Shown: positions 32,930 to 45,215 of the stretch, in pieces | Numbering within the stretch: position 1 is the first letter of the stretch | How the letters are laid out: each line of letters starts with the position of its first letter | Source of the DNA: Diphasiastrum complanatum | Taxonomy: Eukaryota > Streptophyta > Lycopodiopsida > Lycopodiales > Lycopodiaceae | Assembly (NCBI GenBank): GCA_029204225.1 | Contig: CM055098.1 | Span: 19,001,303 to 19,065,302, forward strand | Reading direction: 5' to 3' | DNA length: 64,000 bases | Position numbers and translations under genes: made by a program | Notes under the pieces: generated by a model | The model's database searches: none | The model's input: only the letters and a program-made list of their open reading frames with translations | What the model was told of the DNA's origin: nothing

Positions 32930-35900
32930 AGGGATTTCAAAAGGGAGATCATGTTAGCTTGCTCATTGAGGATAGAGTCGTCGGTGAGGGTGAGGTATTT
33001 CAAGCAAAGTTCGATGAAATGCTTCACAACAGGCCATTGCCAGAAAATCACGTTTCAATCCTTGTGTATGCATGTCATGATGAAGTTGTGCAACTACCTA
33101 TTCAGATCTAGAATGCAGACATGTATACTCTTCGCGATGCATTTAATAGTTGCATTGCTTGGCCCATTGTAGGCTAGTAAGTTATAAATTATGTACACTG
33201 TCATATTATGTTGATTATATTTGTTTCCTCGTATATGCAATTGACGATATATTATTCACTCACTATTAGCAGAGTTCATACGTCATTCTTAAAGAAGAAG
33301 ATGACGAACAAGAGGAAGATGAAGAACCTGGCCACTCCTACGACAAAAAACCTCAATTGGATCTACTTCAGGTCGTTATGGATCGATTACAAGTAAAATA
33401 CCGCACCTACATTCTCGTGCATCCCTTGCCTAGGCATAAATATCGCATTTGGATTATTCTAAATCATAAACACTTATATTTCTCTTTTACAGAAGTGTCA
33501 AAGGATACAGCTCCTCCCACAATTCCTCTATGTGGATTGATCCCAACTCCACAATCAGACTGTTGGGTGATCATTACAAACGACTATGCCATGAATTTTA
33601 TATGCATGATTATGTTAGACAAAAAGGACATTCTATTTACTCGCTTAAAACACCCAAGAATGAGGAGTGCACTATGGATACATACATTGTTGGGTGGGAT
33701 CCTATATGGCAACAAATAAATGGACAATTTGAAAATGAACTTAGTCACAATAGTGATTGGAGCCTTGTAAGTAATGATGCTCTATGTGTGGGATGGAAAC
33801 CATAGGCTTCGTGCATTCATAGAAGAAATCACCAAGAGTGAGTAGCACATTTGTTGTATTTTCTTGTAACAAATTTGATTTGCTACGCACATATTGATGT
33901 CAAAAACTAAACTTTTCGTAATGCTTTTTTTGTGTAGATATTTCAAATGATCCCATGTTCCACCCTCGAGTGGATGTTAGTATTATCGAGATAGGAGAGC
34001 ACGAGGGAGAATTGTTGTTGGCACTAGCACGTATGAATCGGTAATAGTTCATTTATCTATGAATTATAAATGTTCTATTTGGTTTTTAAACGTGAAGCAC
34101 ATTCAAATTGCATTATGTTTTTGTAGCTTAAATGAGACCGGCTTCATAAAAAACCACAATCAGTGACAAAGTATGCATGATTCGAGCATTGGGCCAGTCC
34201 AATATGGCTAGCTTACTAAAGCACATGCCAGAGGAGGATAAAAAGTACATGGTTGAGTTATGAGTGCTGAAAAGAAAAACAAGGGTGCTTTTAAAGCATG
34301 GTACAATTGTCCACTTGCAGTTCTTACTCAAGTGGTGTTTTAGGTATGGACTCAACTCTATTACATTGCATTTTTTAAAACAAGATTATTACACATTTTA
34401 ATTTCCAACTTGTTTATTGTTTGGATTGAATTTTGGTAAATCTATGTAACGTACAAGATGTATATCATTTGGAGCTACAACCTGTTCTTGAAAAGAAAAA
34501 CTCGATCCCACCGGTTAATTGTGAGGTAGAGAGGGCTACAACATTCTATGCTGTGGATTTAAAATGTAGACGTCAAACACGGAAGTTGGCTACACTTGCA
34601 AATCAAACCAATGGCGATGAATTTTATAAGTAAGCAATTTTGTCAACACATTATATTTCCTTTTTCTTTCATCAAATTGTTTGTTAAGTTTTTTTACAAG
34701 AATTGTAAAAGATAACAATGTTTTATTCTTTTACTGTCGTGTTGCATGTTGATTGGGACCGCAAGCCAAAATCTGTTATAGATGAGAGATTATATAATGT
34801 AGCTTAAAGGAAGTTGTCCCAAGATCGCAAGGCAAACACTGCACATGCATTACCTGAGGAAGATGATGCTTTTAAAAAACAACTCCACATACCAATCGGT
34901 AAGTTATAACAAAATGTCTTCTATATGTAATTGCACTCATTACCTTCATTCTACATGTTCACAATTGTTTTGATGATCATAGATAATAAAACTTTTGAGT
35001 ATATCTTGTGAAGGAGGTCTTGTGGGATCAGATTATTGATGTTGATATTGTCATACTCCGAAATATGGAAGCTAGCTATGATTTGAGATTACCAACCACG
35101 AGATTTTCCTTGCACACTTGAGAGTACAAGAGAAAGAACTTTCCAACATATTTCTTAGAGATGGTTGGAAAAGCCAGATCATCATATGATCCTAATAGGC
35201 AACCAGGGTTGGCTTTGGCAGCATGAAGAGTTGTGTTCAGGTAAGGTATTGCATATATAATTCTTTTTTTCCCTTGCATGTTATATAATCTCTAGTAATT
35301 GCAATTCTTATTTTATGTTTTTGTATAAATCAATGTAGATGACTGAGCGTTCAAGTGAATATCGAGAATCTGGAGTACATGCTCCCATGGCCTTGGAGTG
35401 GTGTGACTTAGCAAATAACGATTGCATGTACACATTCTCAATGAAAAATATCAAATGGAGCACGTGGGTTTTCAAGCATTGTCCATGGTGGTTGGATTTT
35501 CCCACAGGAGAGTATCCATCAAATGAGAGAGAAGATTATATTTGCAAAATTGTTTAAAAAAAAGGCAACAGAGGCACAAGTATGATATTTTTAATAAGTT
35601 GCATGTGGGTTATAATTTTTTTTTGTTTGCATATTTGTTTTCTAGTCTTTTTTATCTGGTGCTACTTGTCAGTATAGACAAGGATTTTGAGAGATCGTAC
35701 CAAGAAGCCATGAGACTTCAACACAACGAAGACCTATCCCTCTCGTTCTCATGAGTATATTACAATTTCTTTTACATGCATATATTCACAATCATTTTTT
35801 CATTCGAAGAAAATGAACAACACATTTAGAATGCTTTCAAAATATCATCATTCTGTTTTTGCAATTTTTTTTACAACAAGTGATAAATTCGATCATGTTT

Positions 35901-36235
35901 TGTCATCGGAGTCTTGTAGTGATAAAGAGTCATCTTCACTTGATGGTTATGAGCAAGAGAATGTTGATGTGGACAAGAGAGATGCCTCATATGATCCACA
36001 AGAGAATATAGTCAACTTAATTAATGAGTCATGTTTTACATTAGGTAGGAAACTAGTAAAAAATGATGTCCTCCATGGAGTGTTTCGCCTTGAAAATGCC
36101 ATAAGATTAGCATGGAAAGGATCTACTACTCTCCACACAACGTGGAGGTGAATCATGCATCAACATTGGTTGTTGCAATGTTTCCTAATGGCTTGTTGGT
36201 TTCTGCATGGACACCAATATTCCTTCATAAAATAA
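32930..36235 (+). pseudogene. Decayed multi-exon gene with a ParB-like DGNHR motif
   Basis: About ten exon-like blocks alternate with short AT-rich introns bearing GTAAGT-type donors and TTTTGTAG/CAG acceptors: roughly 32931-33177, 33272-33391, 33493-33830, 33938-34041, 34127-34343, 34433-34630, 34745-34899, 35005-35238, 35339-35578 and 35680-36230. Block 1 (GFQKGDHVSLLIEDRVVGEG ... AWPIVG) resembles a domain seen in plant transposon-associated proteins (DUF8039-like). Block 3 contains LLGDHYKRLCHEFYMHDYV and, after a frameshift, LYVWDGNHRLRAFIEEITK, which looks like the DGxHR loop of ParB/sulfiredoxin-fold domains. In-frame stops (33109-33111, and in the 34745 and 35005 blocks) show decay. 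Family assignments are tentative. Copia-2 abuts its 3' end. Confidence 0.5.
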
Positions 36236-36237
36236 AT

Positions 36238-37050
36238 TCAATTTCTTGATACTTCTATGTCTGGTATGAAATGAAGAACACCAAGATCCACCATCTTGAA
36301 CTCTCTAGACAATGCTATTTTCACTTCTTTTATACCATCATGATCATTACCACTGAGGATAATGTCATCTACATACAAAATGAGAATGATGACTTTACCA
36401 TCATTAAATCTCAAGTACAAAGAAGGACCATAAGCACTTACAACAAAATTAAGAGAGTTAAAGAAGGCATTCAACCTAGAGTACCAAGCTCTAGGTGCTT
36501 TCTTGAGCCGATAAAGGCTCCTTTGCAACAAACATATTTTTTCTTCTTGATCTTCCTTAATGAAGCCCTCGGGTTGCCTCATGAAGGTCTCCTCTTCTAA
36601 ATAGCCATTTAGAAAGGCATTAGTCACATCAAGTTGAAAAAGAGTCCAATTGAAAGAAGTTACAAGAGAATTGATCAACCTTATAGAAACTAGTTTAGCA
36701 ATAGAAGCAAAAGTTCCATCAAAATCTACTCCCTTGGTTTGCAAGAACCCCTTTCCCACTAGCCTTGCTTTATGCTTGTTGATGCTTCCATATTGGTTGT
36801 ACTTCAATCTAAAAAATCCATTTGCACTCAAATGGTCTTCTTCCATGAGGAAGATCCACAAGCTTCCATGTATGATTCTCCATATGAGCATCATAATCCT
36901 TTTGCATGGCATCCCTCCATTTATGTGACTCCATAGCATCTTCAAAAAACTCGACTCATGGCTCAACCCTCCTTCTTGTAGACCTTCTTGGAGCACTCGG
37001 GTCTTGAGGTGGATCCTCAAGATCTTAATCAATGGGTAGCTCCTCCTCAA
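36238..37050 (-). pseudogene. Copia-2 reverse transcriptase, 3'-truncated
   Basis: It contains KARLVGKGFLQTKGVDFDGT, FQLDVTNAFLNGYLEEE, LYRLKKAPRAWYSRL and LYVDDIILSGND, the canonical Copia RT blocks with the Y-V-D-D catalytic site. The frame ends after FIPDIEVSRN at the junction with the neighbouring pseudogene, so the C-terminal RT and RNase H are lost. It is otherwise open over 270 codons, so the decay is moderate. Confidence 0.9.
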
Positions 37051-37373
37051 ATCTTGACATAAGAGTGATTAGTAGCACATTCATTCATCTTGTATTAGTT
37101 ACCTTCATCAAATGTAACATCTCTACTCACTAAAATATTTTTAGTGATAGGATTATAGAGTCTATATCCCTTGCTATTTTCACCATAACCAGCAAAGACT
37201 CATTTTATGAATGTAGGATCATCCTTCTTTCTTGTATCTAATGATTGAAAAACGTAACAAGTAGATCCAAAGATTCTAAGATCTTTGAGATTTGCTTTAG
37301 CATCAAGTTGATTCTCTACTGGAGTTTTGAACTTTACAAAAGACTCAACACTTTAATTTTGGAATCCAAAAGC

Positions 37374-38104
37374 TCAATCCAAGTGTATTGATGGTTCATC
37401 AATAGAAGATACATAAATTAATGCACCTCCATTAGATGCTTGAGAAAAAGAGTGCACATCACTATGAATGAGATCTAATGACTTAGAAGATCTAGTGGAA
37501 GAATTAGCAAATGGTAGCTTGTGAGCCTTTGAGAGGCTACAAGCCTCACAACTCTTTCCACACTTTGAGAATTCTTTTGGAAGTCCAAGTGCAAGCTCCC
37601 TTGTGCATAGGATCTCCATTGATTTGTAGTTGGGGAAGCCCAACCCTTATGCCAAAGCTCCACTTGTGTAAGCTCCTCCTTAGCCATGTTCACACTTCCA
37701 AGAAATACATTAGCATCAAGCTTAAATAGCCTTCCTTTTTTAAATCCCTTTACAATGCAAGTGTCATTCCTCATTATAGAGCAATAACCTTGCTTAAAAT
37801 GGACATCTAAACCATCATCATCCATTAGTTGTCCTACACTAAGCAAGCTCTTATTTAGAGTAGGACCATAGAGTACATTTTCAAGCTCTACTCTTTTACT
37901 GGATCCAAGACTTAAAGGGATTGTTCCCACTCCATCTATCCTACATTCTTCATCACTTGCTGTTAGAATAGACTTTTTACAACCAACAAAAGGTACAAGA
38001 GTTGAGAAGTAATCCTTTTGGAATGTCATGTGGGAACTAGCCCCACTATCAATCCACCATGTGTCATCAGAGTAGCTCTTGCTTGTTGGTGTAGATGCCA
38101 TCAA
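37374..38104 (-). pseudogene. Copia-2 protease and pre-integrase region
   Basis: TWWIDSGASSHMTFQKDYFS is the Copia protease site (D-S-G-A). VLYGPTLNKSLLSVGQL follows, then VELWHKRLGFPN-type sequence and CGKSCEACSLSKAHKLPF, the HHCC-like integrase zinc region, in an adjacent frame. The frame shifts once near 37620. After DLIHSDVHSFSQ the integrase core is cut short: the following C-terminal blocks (LRIFGSTCYVF, YNPITKNILVSRDVTFDE) come at once, so about 150-170 residues are deleted. Confidence 0.85.
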
Positions 38105-38230
38105 GGATGAATCAATTTCATCCTCATCTTCCTCAAGGGTAAGGTTGTCTTGTTTGCTCTCACTTTGTGCATTCTTCTTTTTGTAGCACTCGAATGCAAA
38201 GTGTCCCGTCTTTCCATAAAAGAAGCACTT

Positions 38231-38974
38231 TTATCTGGCTTTGTCTTTCTTCTTTCCACCTTTAGAGCTAGAGGCTTGATCATCACTCTTGGCCTCCTTG
38301 TGTTGGATCTTCTTCTTGGACTTTGTCTTGCCTTTGCTTGAGAAGTTTTCCTTCTCATCTCCATCTTGTAGCTTCAAGGAACCAATCCTTTGTCTCACAT
38401 GTAGGATCCTACTCTCCTTGGCCACAAGCACACTATGGAGCTTGTCAATAGAACGTAGGGAATGTTGTATGGCAAAACTTTGTACTAGATTGGAAAACTC
38501 GTCTCCAAGACCACTTAAGATTATTTGCACAAGCACATCATCTTGGATTTTCTCACTTATGATGGAAAGTTCTTTATTGAGAGATTTGATCCTCAAGACA
38601 TACTCTTGAGCACTCTCTTCACTACCTCTAATGCTTTGTAGAACCTTGTTTCTAAGCATAAGTACTCTAGAGGTATTTTAGGATTCATAAATCCCTTTCA
38701 AGGAGTTCCAAGCCTCCTTGGCCGAGGTACATGAAGCAACTTCTCTAAGGAGTTCATTACTAACATTCATTTTTAGGCAATGCAAAGCTAGTCTACCTCT
38801 CTTTTTGTACTTCACTTTTTCTTGTCCTCCTTGAGGCTCTTCCTCTTCACCAAGGACAAGATCATACAAATTATGGAGCACTAGAAGTGACTCCATTCTT
38901 ACTTTCCATATTGAATAGTTGCTTGAATTTAGCCTCTCACTAGCTTCAAGAGGATAGGCTCCAATTGAACCCAT
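38231..38974 (-). pseudogene. Copia-2 Gag
   Basis: The N-terminus (38678-38974) reads ASERLNSSNYSIWKVRMESL, then EAWNSLKGIYES and a stop. Gag continues in frame from 38659 (VLMLRNKVLQSIRGSEESAQ, NLVQSFAIQHSLRSI) to a Lys/Ser-rich tail. A degraded knuckle, KCFFYGKTGHFAFEC, lies just downstream; its second Cys is Tyr. Two stops break the polyprotein. Similarity to TR-GAG1 and TR-GAG2 Gag is strong over the whole length. Confidence 0.88.
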
Positions 38975-39577
38975 TTTGATTAGTTACAAGTACTACAAAG
39001 GTACTCAAAAAGGCTCTCTCTATTCTCTTTCTCATAATTTAGCCTCAAGGCTATTCTATTGAATCTCACAAAACTTAAGAAGTAAGATCTATAGTGATCT
39101 TATACTCAAAAAGACTTGGGAAACAAGATTCTATCCTCTTGGAAAAATTGGATTTGACTCTTGGAAGTGCCTATGACTTCCTATGGTGTTTAGAATGGAT
39201 TTAGTCTCTCTCTAGAACTAAAAGAGCATAAGTCTCAAAACTCACTCCATGATTTAGAGGTTTATCAAGGATCTAACACCATTTCACATCAAATCTAGAA
39301 TGAGTTGATTGAATTTTTACAACTAGTTTCACTCTCACAATCTTGTTTGAAGCACAAATATTGAAAAATCACATAGATATGGTGAAAGTACAATTCCAAC
39401 AGCCTCTCAAACGTGTGGGAAGTACACTTGAACTCACTCACTAATTTGTACTCCAAATCTTTAAGTAAACAATTGGTTAGACTTGCCCTCCTTCAAATTG
39501 ATTTTAGCACCAATGCTTTGTACAGAATGAAGAGTTTTAGATCATTGTCAAAGCTCTTAGACTTGGCTCTGATACCA

Positions 39578-40200
39578 TGTCAAAAATCAGAAGTTAGGAC
39601 TCAATTTGATCCACAAAGGATCAATAAGATTTATTGGCAGCTTGGTATGTTGATCTATCTTCAAACTGGTATCCAAATCTAACTTTTACTTGGACAATTT
39701 ATACACATCTAAGCAAAAACAATCAAAGATAATAATCAAAGAGATTCACACGTGTGAAGTATAGGTGTATGGCCTGCTAATAGCAAATAAGTTTACTTAT
39801 CATTCATCCACAAAAAACTTGCTTAATAGAGTGAAAACACGAAGATTGCTCTCAAATCAATCTTTCTCATCATTAACCTCCAAATGGGTCCATCATAAAT
39901 CAAGTACACAATCATCATAATATCTCTCTTAAACTTGGATAGTGACTAGACCATTTGACACGGCCCAAGATTGCCTTATCATACATTAAATAACAGAAAG
40001 AACATAAAACATGGAGAACATGGCAGCTTCTTACAAATGCAATTGGAATAATGATGATAGGCTGACTCCAAGTTAGATGTACAAGCAAGGACTAAGCTAC
40101 CAAAAATGACTATTTTTCAAACAACCTGCACAGTTGCTACCTTCAAGACTCAAGATGGTTGTACTATGAAATTCACTCTCTTCTGACTGCTCACATTGCC
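39578..40200 (-). repeat. Copia-2 5' LTR (right edge uncertain)
   Basis: Next to the minus-strand PBS, the + strand reads TGTCAAAAATCAG, a proper LTR end. The perfect palindrome TTCACACGTGTGAA sits at 39745-39758. The outer edge cannot be placed because no second LTR is present; 40200 is a rough estimate. Confidence 0.5.
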
Positions 40201-42640
40201 TCACAATGCTTTAGCTCGCCTTTTCGATGCTTTTAAGTAACAACGAAGCATTAGCAGCAACTGTATTTTGAAGGTCGATTCTTCATAGCCTATTCTGCGG
40301 CTGCTTGTTCTTGTGTTTCCGAATCCAGCAGACGCTGATACTCACACATTCTTGCGATGCTCTTGTCATTTATGATCACAAGTGCATTTTCGATCATTCT
40401 GGCGAAGTAGATGCCCCTGATAAAAACGAGTCTTCAAACCCTGCAATGCAAAGTAGATGCCCCTAATAAAAACGAGTCTTCAAACCTGCAAATGCTAGTT
40501 CAAACCTGCAAAGTCCTCGTACGCCAGAAGAATTGAGGATTGATCAACCTTCAGAAGCCCATAAATTGCTGCAATGGAGAAGCAATACTCATAAATCCCT
40601 CTTGAACATTCTATTTTCTACCTGGGGAGGGGGAACTGATCATAGTGTTGGAAAGATCAGTAAATTAGTTGGCGCCCAAATCTTTGGCAAGCATATCCAG
40701 TCCTTGATCTACAAATTTTGAAGAGATATGGAGCTGGAATCAGCTACCTTAATCGTCATATAAAAGCTTAACGTAGGCTGCCAATGCCCAAGCCATTATT
40801 TCTTGTCTGTGTTGAACAAAGCAACAGGAAAAGTTTCATGTAGCTCTATTATCCATATCATGATCATGCGACATCTGTTTTAAATTATGCCTCTTTCAAA
40901 TGTATACGAATTGCTACTGTTGTTTTTACCTCTACATTTCAATTGTGTATAACTGCTGGTTTTTGCCTGCATATAAGTCATCAATGGCAGACAACTTCCG
41001 TCTAAAAACAGTTTAACTGAAGCCCTTTAAAATATATGAAATGTTCCATTTTGTGACCAATAAGCTTTCTACAAAACTTCTGTAAAGTGTACATAGCCTT
41101 CTGATGTGATAATTCAATATAAAAAAGAGTACAGTGGCCTCTTTGAATCTCATATGAACAGAGCTTACTACATTTGGGAGCTTTAATTCTTTGAGACGTT
41201 GATCAAAATGCTAGCAAACGAATAAAGCAATGGGTTCACCGTAGTTCTACAGGTACTGATATGGAAATGGTCGAAGGCTTTAACGTATCGATCGCTGCAA
41301 GGGCCTGATCGCTTCAAGGGCGTGATCGCTGCAAGGGCCTGATCAGAGAGATGTTACACCACCACCTCGGACCATCTGCGTGCCATCACGAGCTTCTTCA
41401 ATTCACGAAACTCAAAAAAAAAATTGGCGGCCACCAAAAAAAATTTGTAGTGCGTCGTGCGGTCAAATGCCGTGACGCCGGCGCCACGGGGGACACCAGA
41501 AAAAGTTTGATTTTTTTAAGTGCGCCAAGCAATTTACAGATTGCGCGTGAAACAAAACATGCACATTTAATTCGAGTTTAGGTTATCATAAATCTAAGAA
41601 ACATCCATTCTAATGTGAATACACCACCATGAGTTTCGGTTATCATAAATCTAAGAAACATCCATTCTAATGTGAATACACCACCATGTGCTGACCAAAG
41701 ATTGAAAACATTTTTGAATCTGTAGGCTGAGGTGTACTTGTTTTTACAAGTCCAATGTTAGTTCTCTCCGTGTTTGCCAAGAGATACTTTGCATTAGTTT
41801 TGCAAAGAGCCTTCAGTTAAGTGACTATCCATCCTTGTTTTTCTTCTCGCATTCGACTTGTGTCATTCCCATAGACACCAAATTGTGTGGGAAAAGGACT
41901 CCTTGCGGAAGGATATTTGACTTGCTAAATTACGGGATGCTATTCCATGTGCTGAATTACGTCCAACACTGGATGATCAGTGACCATCCGATGATGACAA
42001 GCATACCTTTGAGGCTTTACGATTAACGGACTCTCTGTATCTTTGGGCTGAGCTGAGAACAACCAGAAGTATAACCTTCAAATTTGCTAATGTTAAGTTA
42101 ATTAGTTGTCTTGTTGTATGACAATTATTTACAAACGAAAACACAATTTCACGGAAGAAATGGGGCCGGTGGGTATTTATGGATGGGTGGCTGTACTTTT
42201 CTAGATAACCATACATTCTTTTTGGAGGCACTTTCTCTATATTCTAATAGTAGTCCATGAAGGACAACTTATTGTCCTAAGATCCATTATACAAGAATGG
42301 TAGGAAGCACTGGTTTTCCGCTAGTCTATGGAATCAATTAGGAAAAATCATCCTCACCTCTTATGGATGTGTGAGGTGTCACTCGTCCTCACAAATTGGT
42401 TCAGGATATGATAGAGATGGTTGAAGTCCTTTTTTCTTTTTCTTTTTTTTTTTCTCTCTGTCTTTTTTTCTCTCTTTTTTTCTAGTCTTTTTCCTTCTTT
42501 TTATTTTCTTTTTTTGTTTTTGTAGGGACCTTATGAGGGATGGTTTTAGGTTGGTCGAGATGGGAAAAGATCTTCTTAGTTGTTTGATATCAGTAAGTGG
42601 TAATCTGCTACATCCATGTTAGATCTGACTATTAGTAACT
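40201..42640. other. Intergenic with small tandem duplications
   Basis: Two direct tandem duplications are visible: about 47 bp at 40400-40495 (AAGTAGATGCCCCT...) and 57 bp at 41574-41687 (GGTTATCATAAATC...). GATCGCTGCAAGGGCCT repeats near 41290-41342. A pyrimidine-rich poly(T) stretch spans about 42429-42520. A frame-shifted coding-like patch near 41900-42060 (LAKLRDAIPCAELRPTLDD; EALRLTDSLYLW) may be an old exon; I do not recognise it. Confidence 0.4.
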
Positions 42641-42779
42641 CTCTGGAAGTTCTGATAGATATTTGGTAGCAAATCCATCAGTTTTGGTGAATTTTGCCCT
42701 TATTTTGCCATGGTTACTGAGATCGAGATCTCTAATCTGCAAATTGGGGGCCTTATTGGTGTAATCTGATGATATGCCT

Positions 42780-42900
42780 TTCTCTTGATCCTATCTGGAT
42801 CTGGATCTCTCTTGAATCTTATTGGATCTTCTCTGATCTTGCTAGATCTGGCTGAATCTTGATGGATCTGGTTTGATCTTCTTGGATCTACTTGTGATGG
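42780..42900. repeat. Degenerate TGGATCT repeats near the Gypsy-2 3' end
   Basis: About ten loosely spaced GGATCT/TGATCTT words occur. The block follows the end of the Gypsy-2 integrase on the minus strand and may belong to its 3' UTR or LTR. Confidence 0.5.
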
Positions 42901-42999
42901 CCGAATAGATAAACTTTTCGTAACATGCCACCACCAACCTGGATCTGTCTCACTGCGGTGGCCAGTACTTGTGCAACCGGCTACCGTTGATGGGTGTGT

Positions 43000-43204
43000 C
43001 GAAAGGTGTCCCATCTAGCTTCTCCAGATTCACAGCTCCATGATTAAGAATTTCTTTGATCCGATAAGGACCTTCGTCTGTGATAATTTCCCCTTGATCG
43101 CCTTGGTTTTATACATTAGGACTAGATCTCTGGAACGAAAATCTTTCTTTTGTAACCTGTGATCGTGCCATGCTTTGCGTCTTTCCTTTTCAGCTACCAG
43201 TGCA
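43000..43204 (-). pseudogene. Gypsy-2 integrase C-terminal end
   Basis: The minus strand reads AEKERRKAWHDHRL, RSRDLVLMYKTKAIKGKLSQ and GSKKFLIMEL, the GPY/F-like C-terminal part of Gypsy integrase. It continues directly from the integrase at 46944-47473 (ending LALHAL) if the TR-GAG2 insertion is left out, with GTGCA as the duplicated target. Confidence 0.8.
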
Positions 43205-43858
43205 TGTGAAAGATTTTAGATCATTCAAGATCCAATCCAAGTCCCAAATCTTTGGCTACAATAAGGAGCAAACCAACAATCTTGCCAATGTAGAAAAATC
43301 AGCATCTACATACAAAATGAGATGCAAAATCTAAGAGATATTGATCAAACATGAACCAAAACATAAAATATGTTTGCTATCCATACAATTACAGTACCCT
43401 ACTGTATTTCACACGTGTGGAACCGAAAATGGCAATAAATGATCATTCTACACATAGAATTGCAAGATAACACCAAGATAGTGCACCAATGAGTAGTAGA
43501 ACCCAAAGAGAACCATGTGTAATAATGAAATGAGAGATAGAAGAGAGAAGATGTGTCTCTCCACGAGTTACATCCTTTGATAGAGTTTCCAAACCCTATT
43601 TGGCCACTTGGCTTTCCCTCCAAAATGTAAACCCTACTAGTTTTGGGTCTAGATTCAATGTACCCAAGGTTCAAATTTGAATCTCTCTCAAAATCAACTA
43701 CCAACTTTCCCACAGTTTCAAAAAGTGTTTATTGAATGTATTTAAAACTAATATCACTTCAAAAAATTTATCTCTAAGTCTAAAATGAGTTTTGGCCTCT
43801 TATTGACAATTTACCAAAATGTGACTAAACTAGACTAAATTAGTTGAAATCTCTCACA
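43205..43858 (-). repeat. TR-GAG2 3' LTR (654 bp)
   Basis: Direct repeat of 46285-46938. It carries TTCACACGTGTGGA at 43408-43421. Confidence 0.93.
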
Positions 43859-44700
43859 CTCCCTCTTCAACTAGTTTTGACAATCTCCAAACATTGGCAC
43901 CAAGTAGCTCAACACTTGAGAACTTAGCCATGGATGAGTGACATAATGAACCTCCAATAGCTTCATTTCCATCAGCAAAACCAGCCAAGAATGCTAGTAC
44001 AACTCCAACAATAAGATATTGCAAGACAATATAGCTAGTTTGTCCATATCTTGACAATTTGCACACTTCCACATGACATAGCTCAAACATGAGATAGAAC
44101 AAGTAAAGTAAACTTGAACAACACTTCCTTGTTTCTCCTTTGACCTTACTTGAGTCTTCAATAAGCTGTAAAAACATATCCATAACATCTTTGCCAAATA
44201 ACCTTCCTTTGATGCTCTTGACTAGCTCCAAATTGCCACCTTTCCTTTTGTGTTGTTGAAGACCTTTGAGACCAACCTCTTGATCTTCCTCTTGACCATC
44301 AAAGTCATTGAAAAAACTTTGTTTTTCAGATCCATTACTTGCTGTAAAATCATGAAGACATCCATCTACTTGCATAGCATCATCTACACAAGAAGAATCT
44401 CCAAAACATGTGAGTAAACAAAATGAGTCGCTTCCACTTGCTTACCTTTATCTTGATAATCAAAGATATCAAATATATGAATATCTTCAGACTTGAACCT
44501 CTGAAAATACTCCCTCTCAAACATATGATCTAGATCCAACAAGATCTCATCAATGCTTGATCTCGAATTTCCACAAAGGTTAGTGAAAACAATGTCACCA
44601 ATGTCACCATCATAAATCAAAAGATAGATTCCAAACTTTCCATCCAACATGAAGTAGAGTAGGTGAAGATGAATATCAAACCTAATAAATCCAGCCCTCT
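43859..44700 (-). pseudogene. TR-GAG2 tail region homologous to TR-GAG1 residues ~629-800
   Basis: Minus-strand frames 44650-44384 and 44375-43854 give MLDGKFGIYLLIYDGDIGDI, SSIDEILLDLDHMFEREYF and then NLELVKSIKGRLFGKDVMDM. These align with MLNGNVGIYLLVYDGG, LSIDEILWDLNHVFERESL and SKLVKSIKEETNGQGILDL in TR-GAG1. A 9-base (three-codon) indel keeps the frame, but one stop separates the two frames. It ends LVEEGV next to the LTR. Function is unknown. Confidence 0.75.
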
Positions 44701-45215
44701 TGAGCCCAGCGAGCTTTACGACCCTTTAGATCGTTGTGATTACAAAAGTACTTCTGAGGTTGGTGATCTATATACACTATAAACTGACTACCATAAAGGT
44801 AATGCCTCTAGGTTTTAAGTGCATGTATCACAGCAAATAACTCTTTCTCCTGAGTTGTATAATGCAACTGAGGCCCCGTAAGTTTCTTGCTTTCAAACGT
44901 TATCAGCTTATCCTCCTGTAGAAGAACTGCCCCTATTGCCGAATCACTTGCGTCAGTTCACACGACGTAAGGTATATCAGGATTCGCGATATGTAAAACA
45001 GGAGCTGAAGCAACCATTTGCTTGAGTTTCTCAAAGCATTGGTTCAATTCATCATTCCACTCAATAGGCTCGCTAGGTTGACCTTTCTTTTTCTTTTTAT
45101 TAACTCTGCCTTTAGTCAACTTATCTAAGGGTGCTGCCACTTTAGCATAATCCTCAATTGACTTACGAAAGAAAACTGTAAAACCGAGAAAACATTTAAC
45201 TTCTCTAACTGTCAA
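44700..45215 (-). pseudogene. Captured Gypsy RT-RNase H fragment inside TR-GAG2
   Basis: TVREVKCFLGFTVFFRKSIE, APLDKLTKG and WNDELNQCFEKLKQMVASAP are the Gypsy RT thumb/connection. TDASDSAIGAVLLQEDKLIT, LHYTTQEKELFAVIHALKT, DHQPQKYF and KARWAQ are RNase H, with the first catalytic Asp (T-D-A-S) and D-H-Q-P. Two stops occur. The fragment replaces what would be residues ~158-628 of the TR-GAG1 protein. No Gypsy LTR or target duplication borders it. Confidence 0.9.

Larger units (their letters stand above)
36238..39577 (-). mobile_element. Copia-2: truncated Copia element, relative of the TR-GAG elements
   Basis: Minus-strand order from the PBS (39566-39577, TGGTATCAGAGC) is Gag 38974-38231, zinc knuckle about 38220, protease/pre-integrase 38104-37374, integrase C-terminal region about 37330-37060, then RT 37050-36238. 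RT stops abruptly at 36238 in the conserved ...DIEVSRN block. The rest of RT, RNase H, polypurine tract and 3' LTR are missing. The integrase catalytic core is also deleted near 37370. Its Gag is clearly related to that of TR-GAG1 (NSSNYSIWKVRMESLL; NLVQSFAIQ). Confidence 0.85.

Noticed and set aside
42429-42520. Poly(T)/pyrimidine tract as the poly(A) tail of a minus-strand LINE
   Set aside because: No LINE coding motif or target duplication adjoins it; it is an impure C/T tract.
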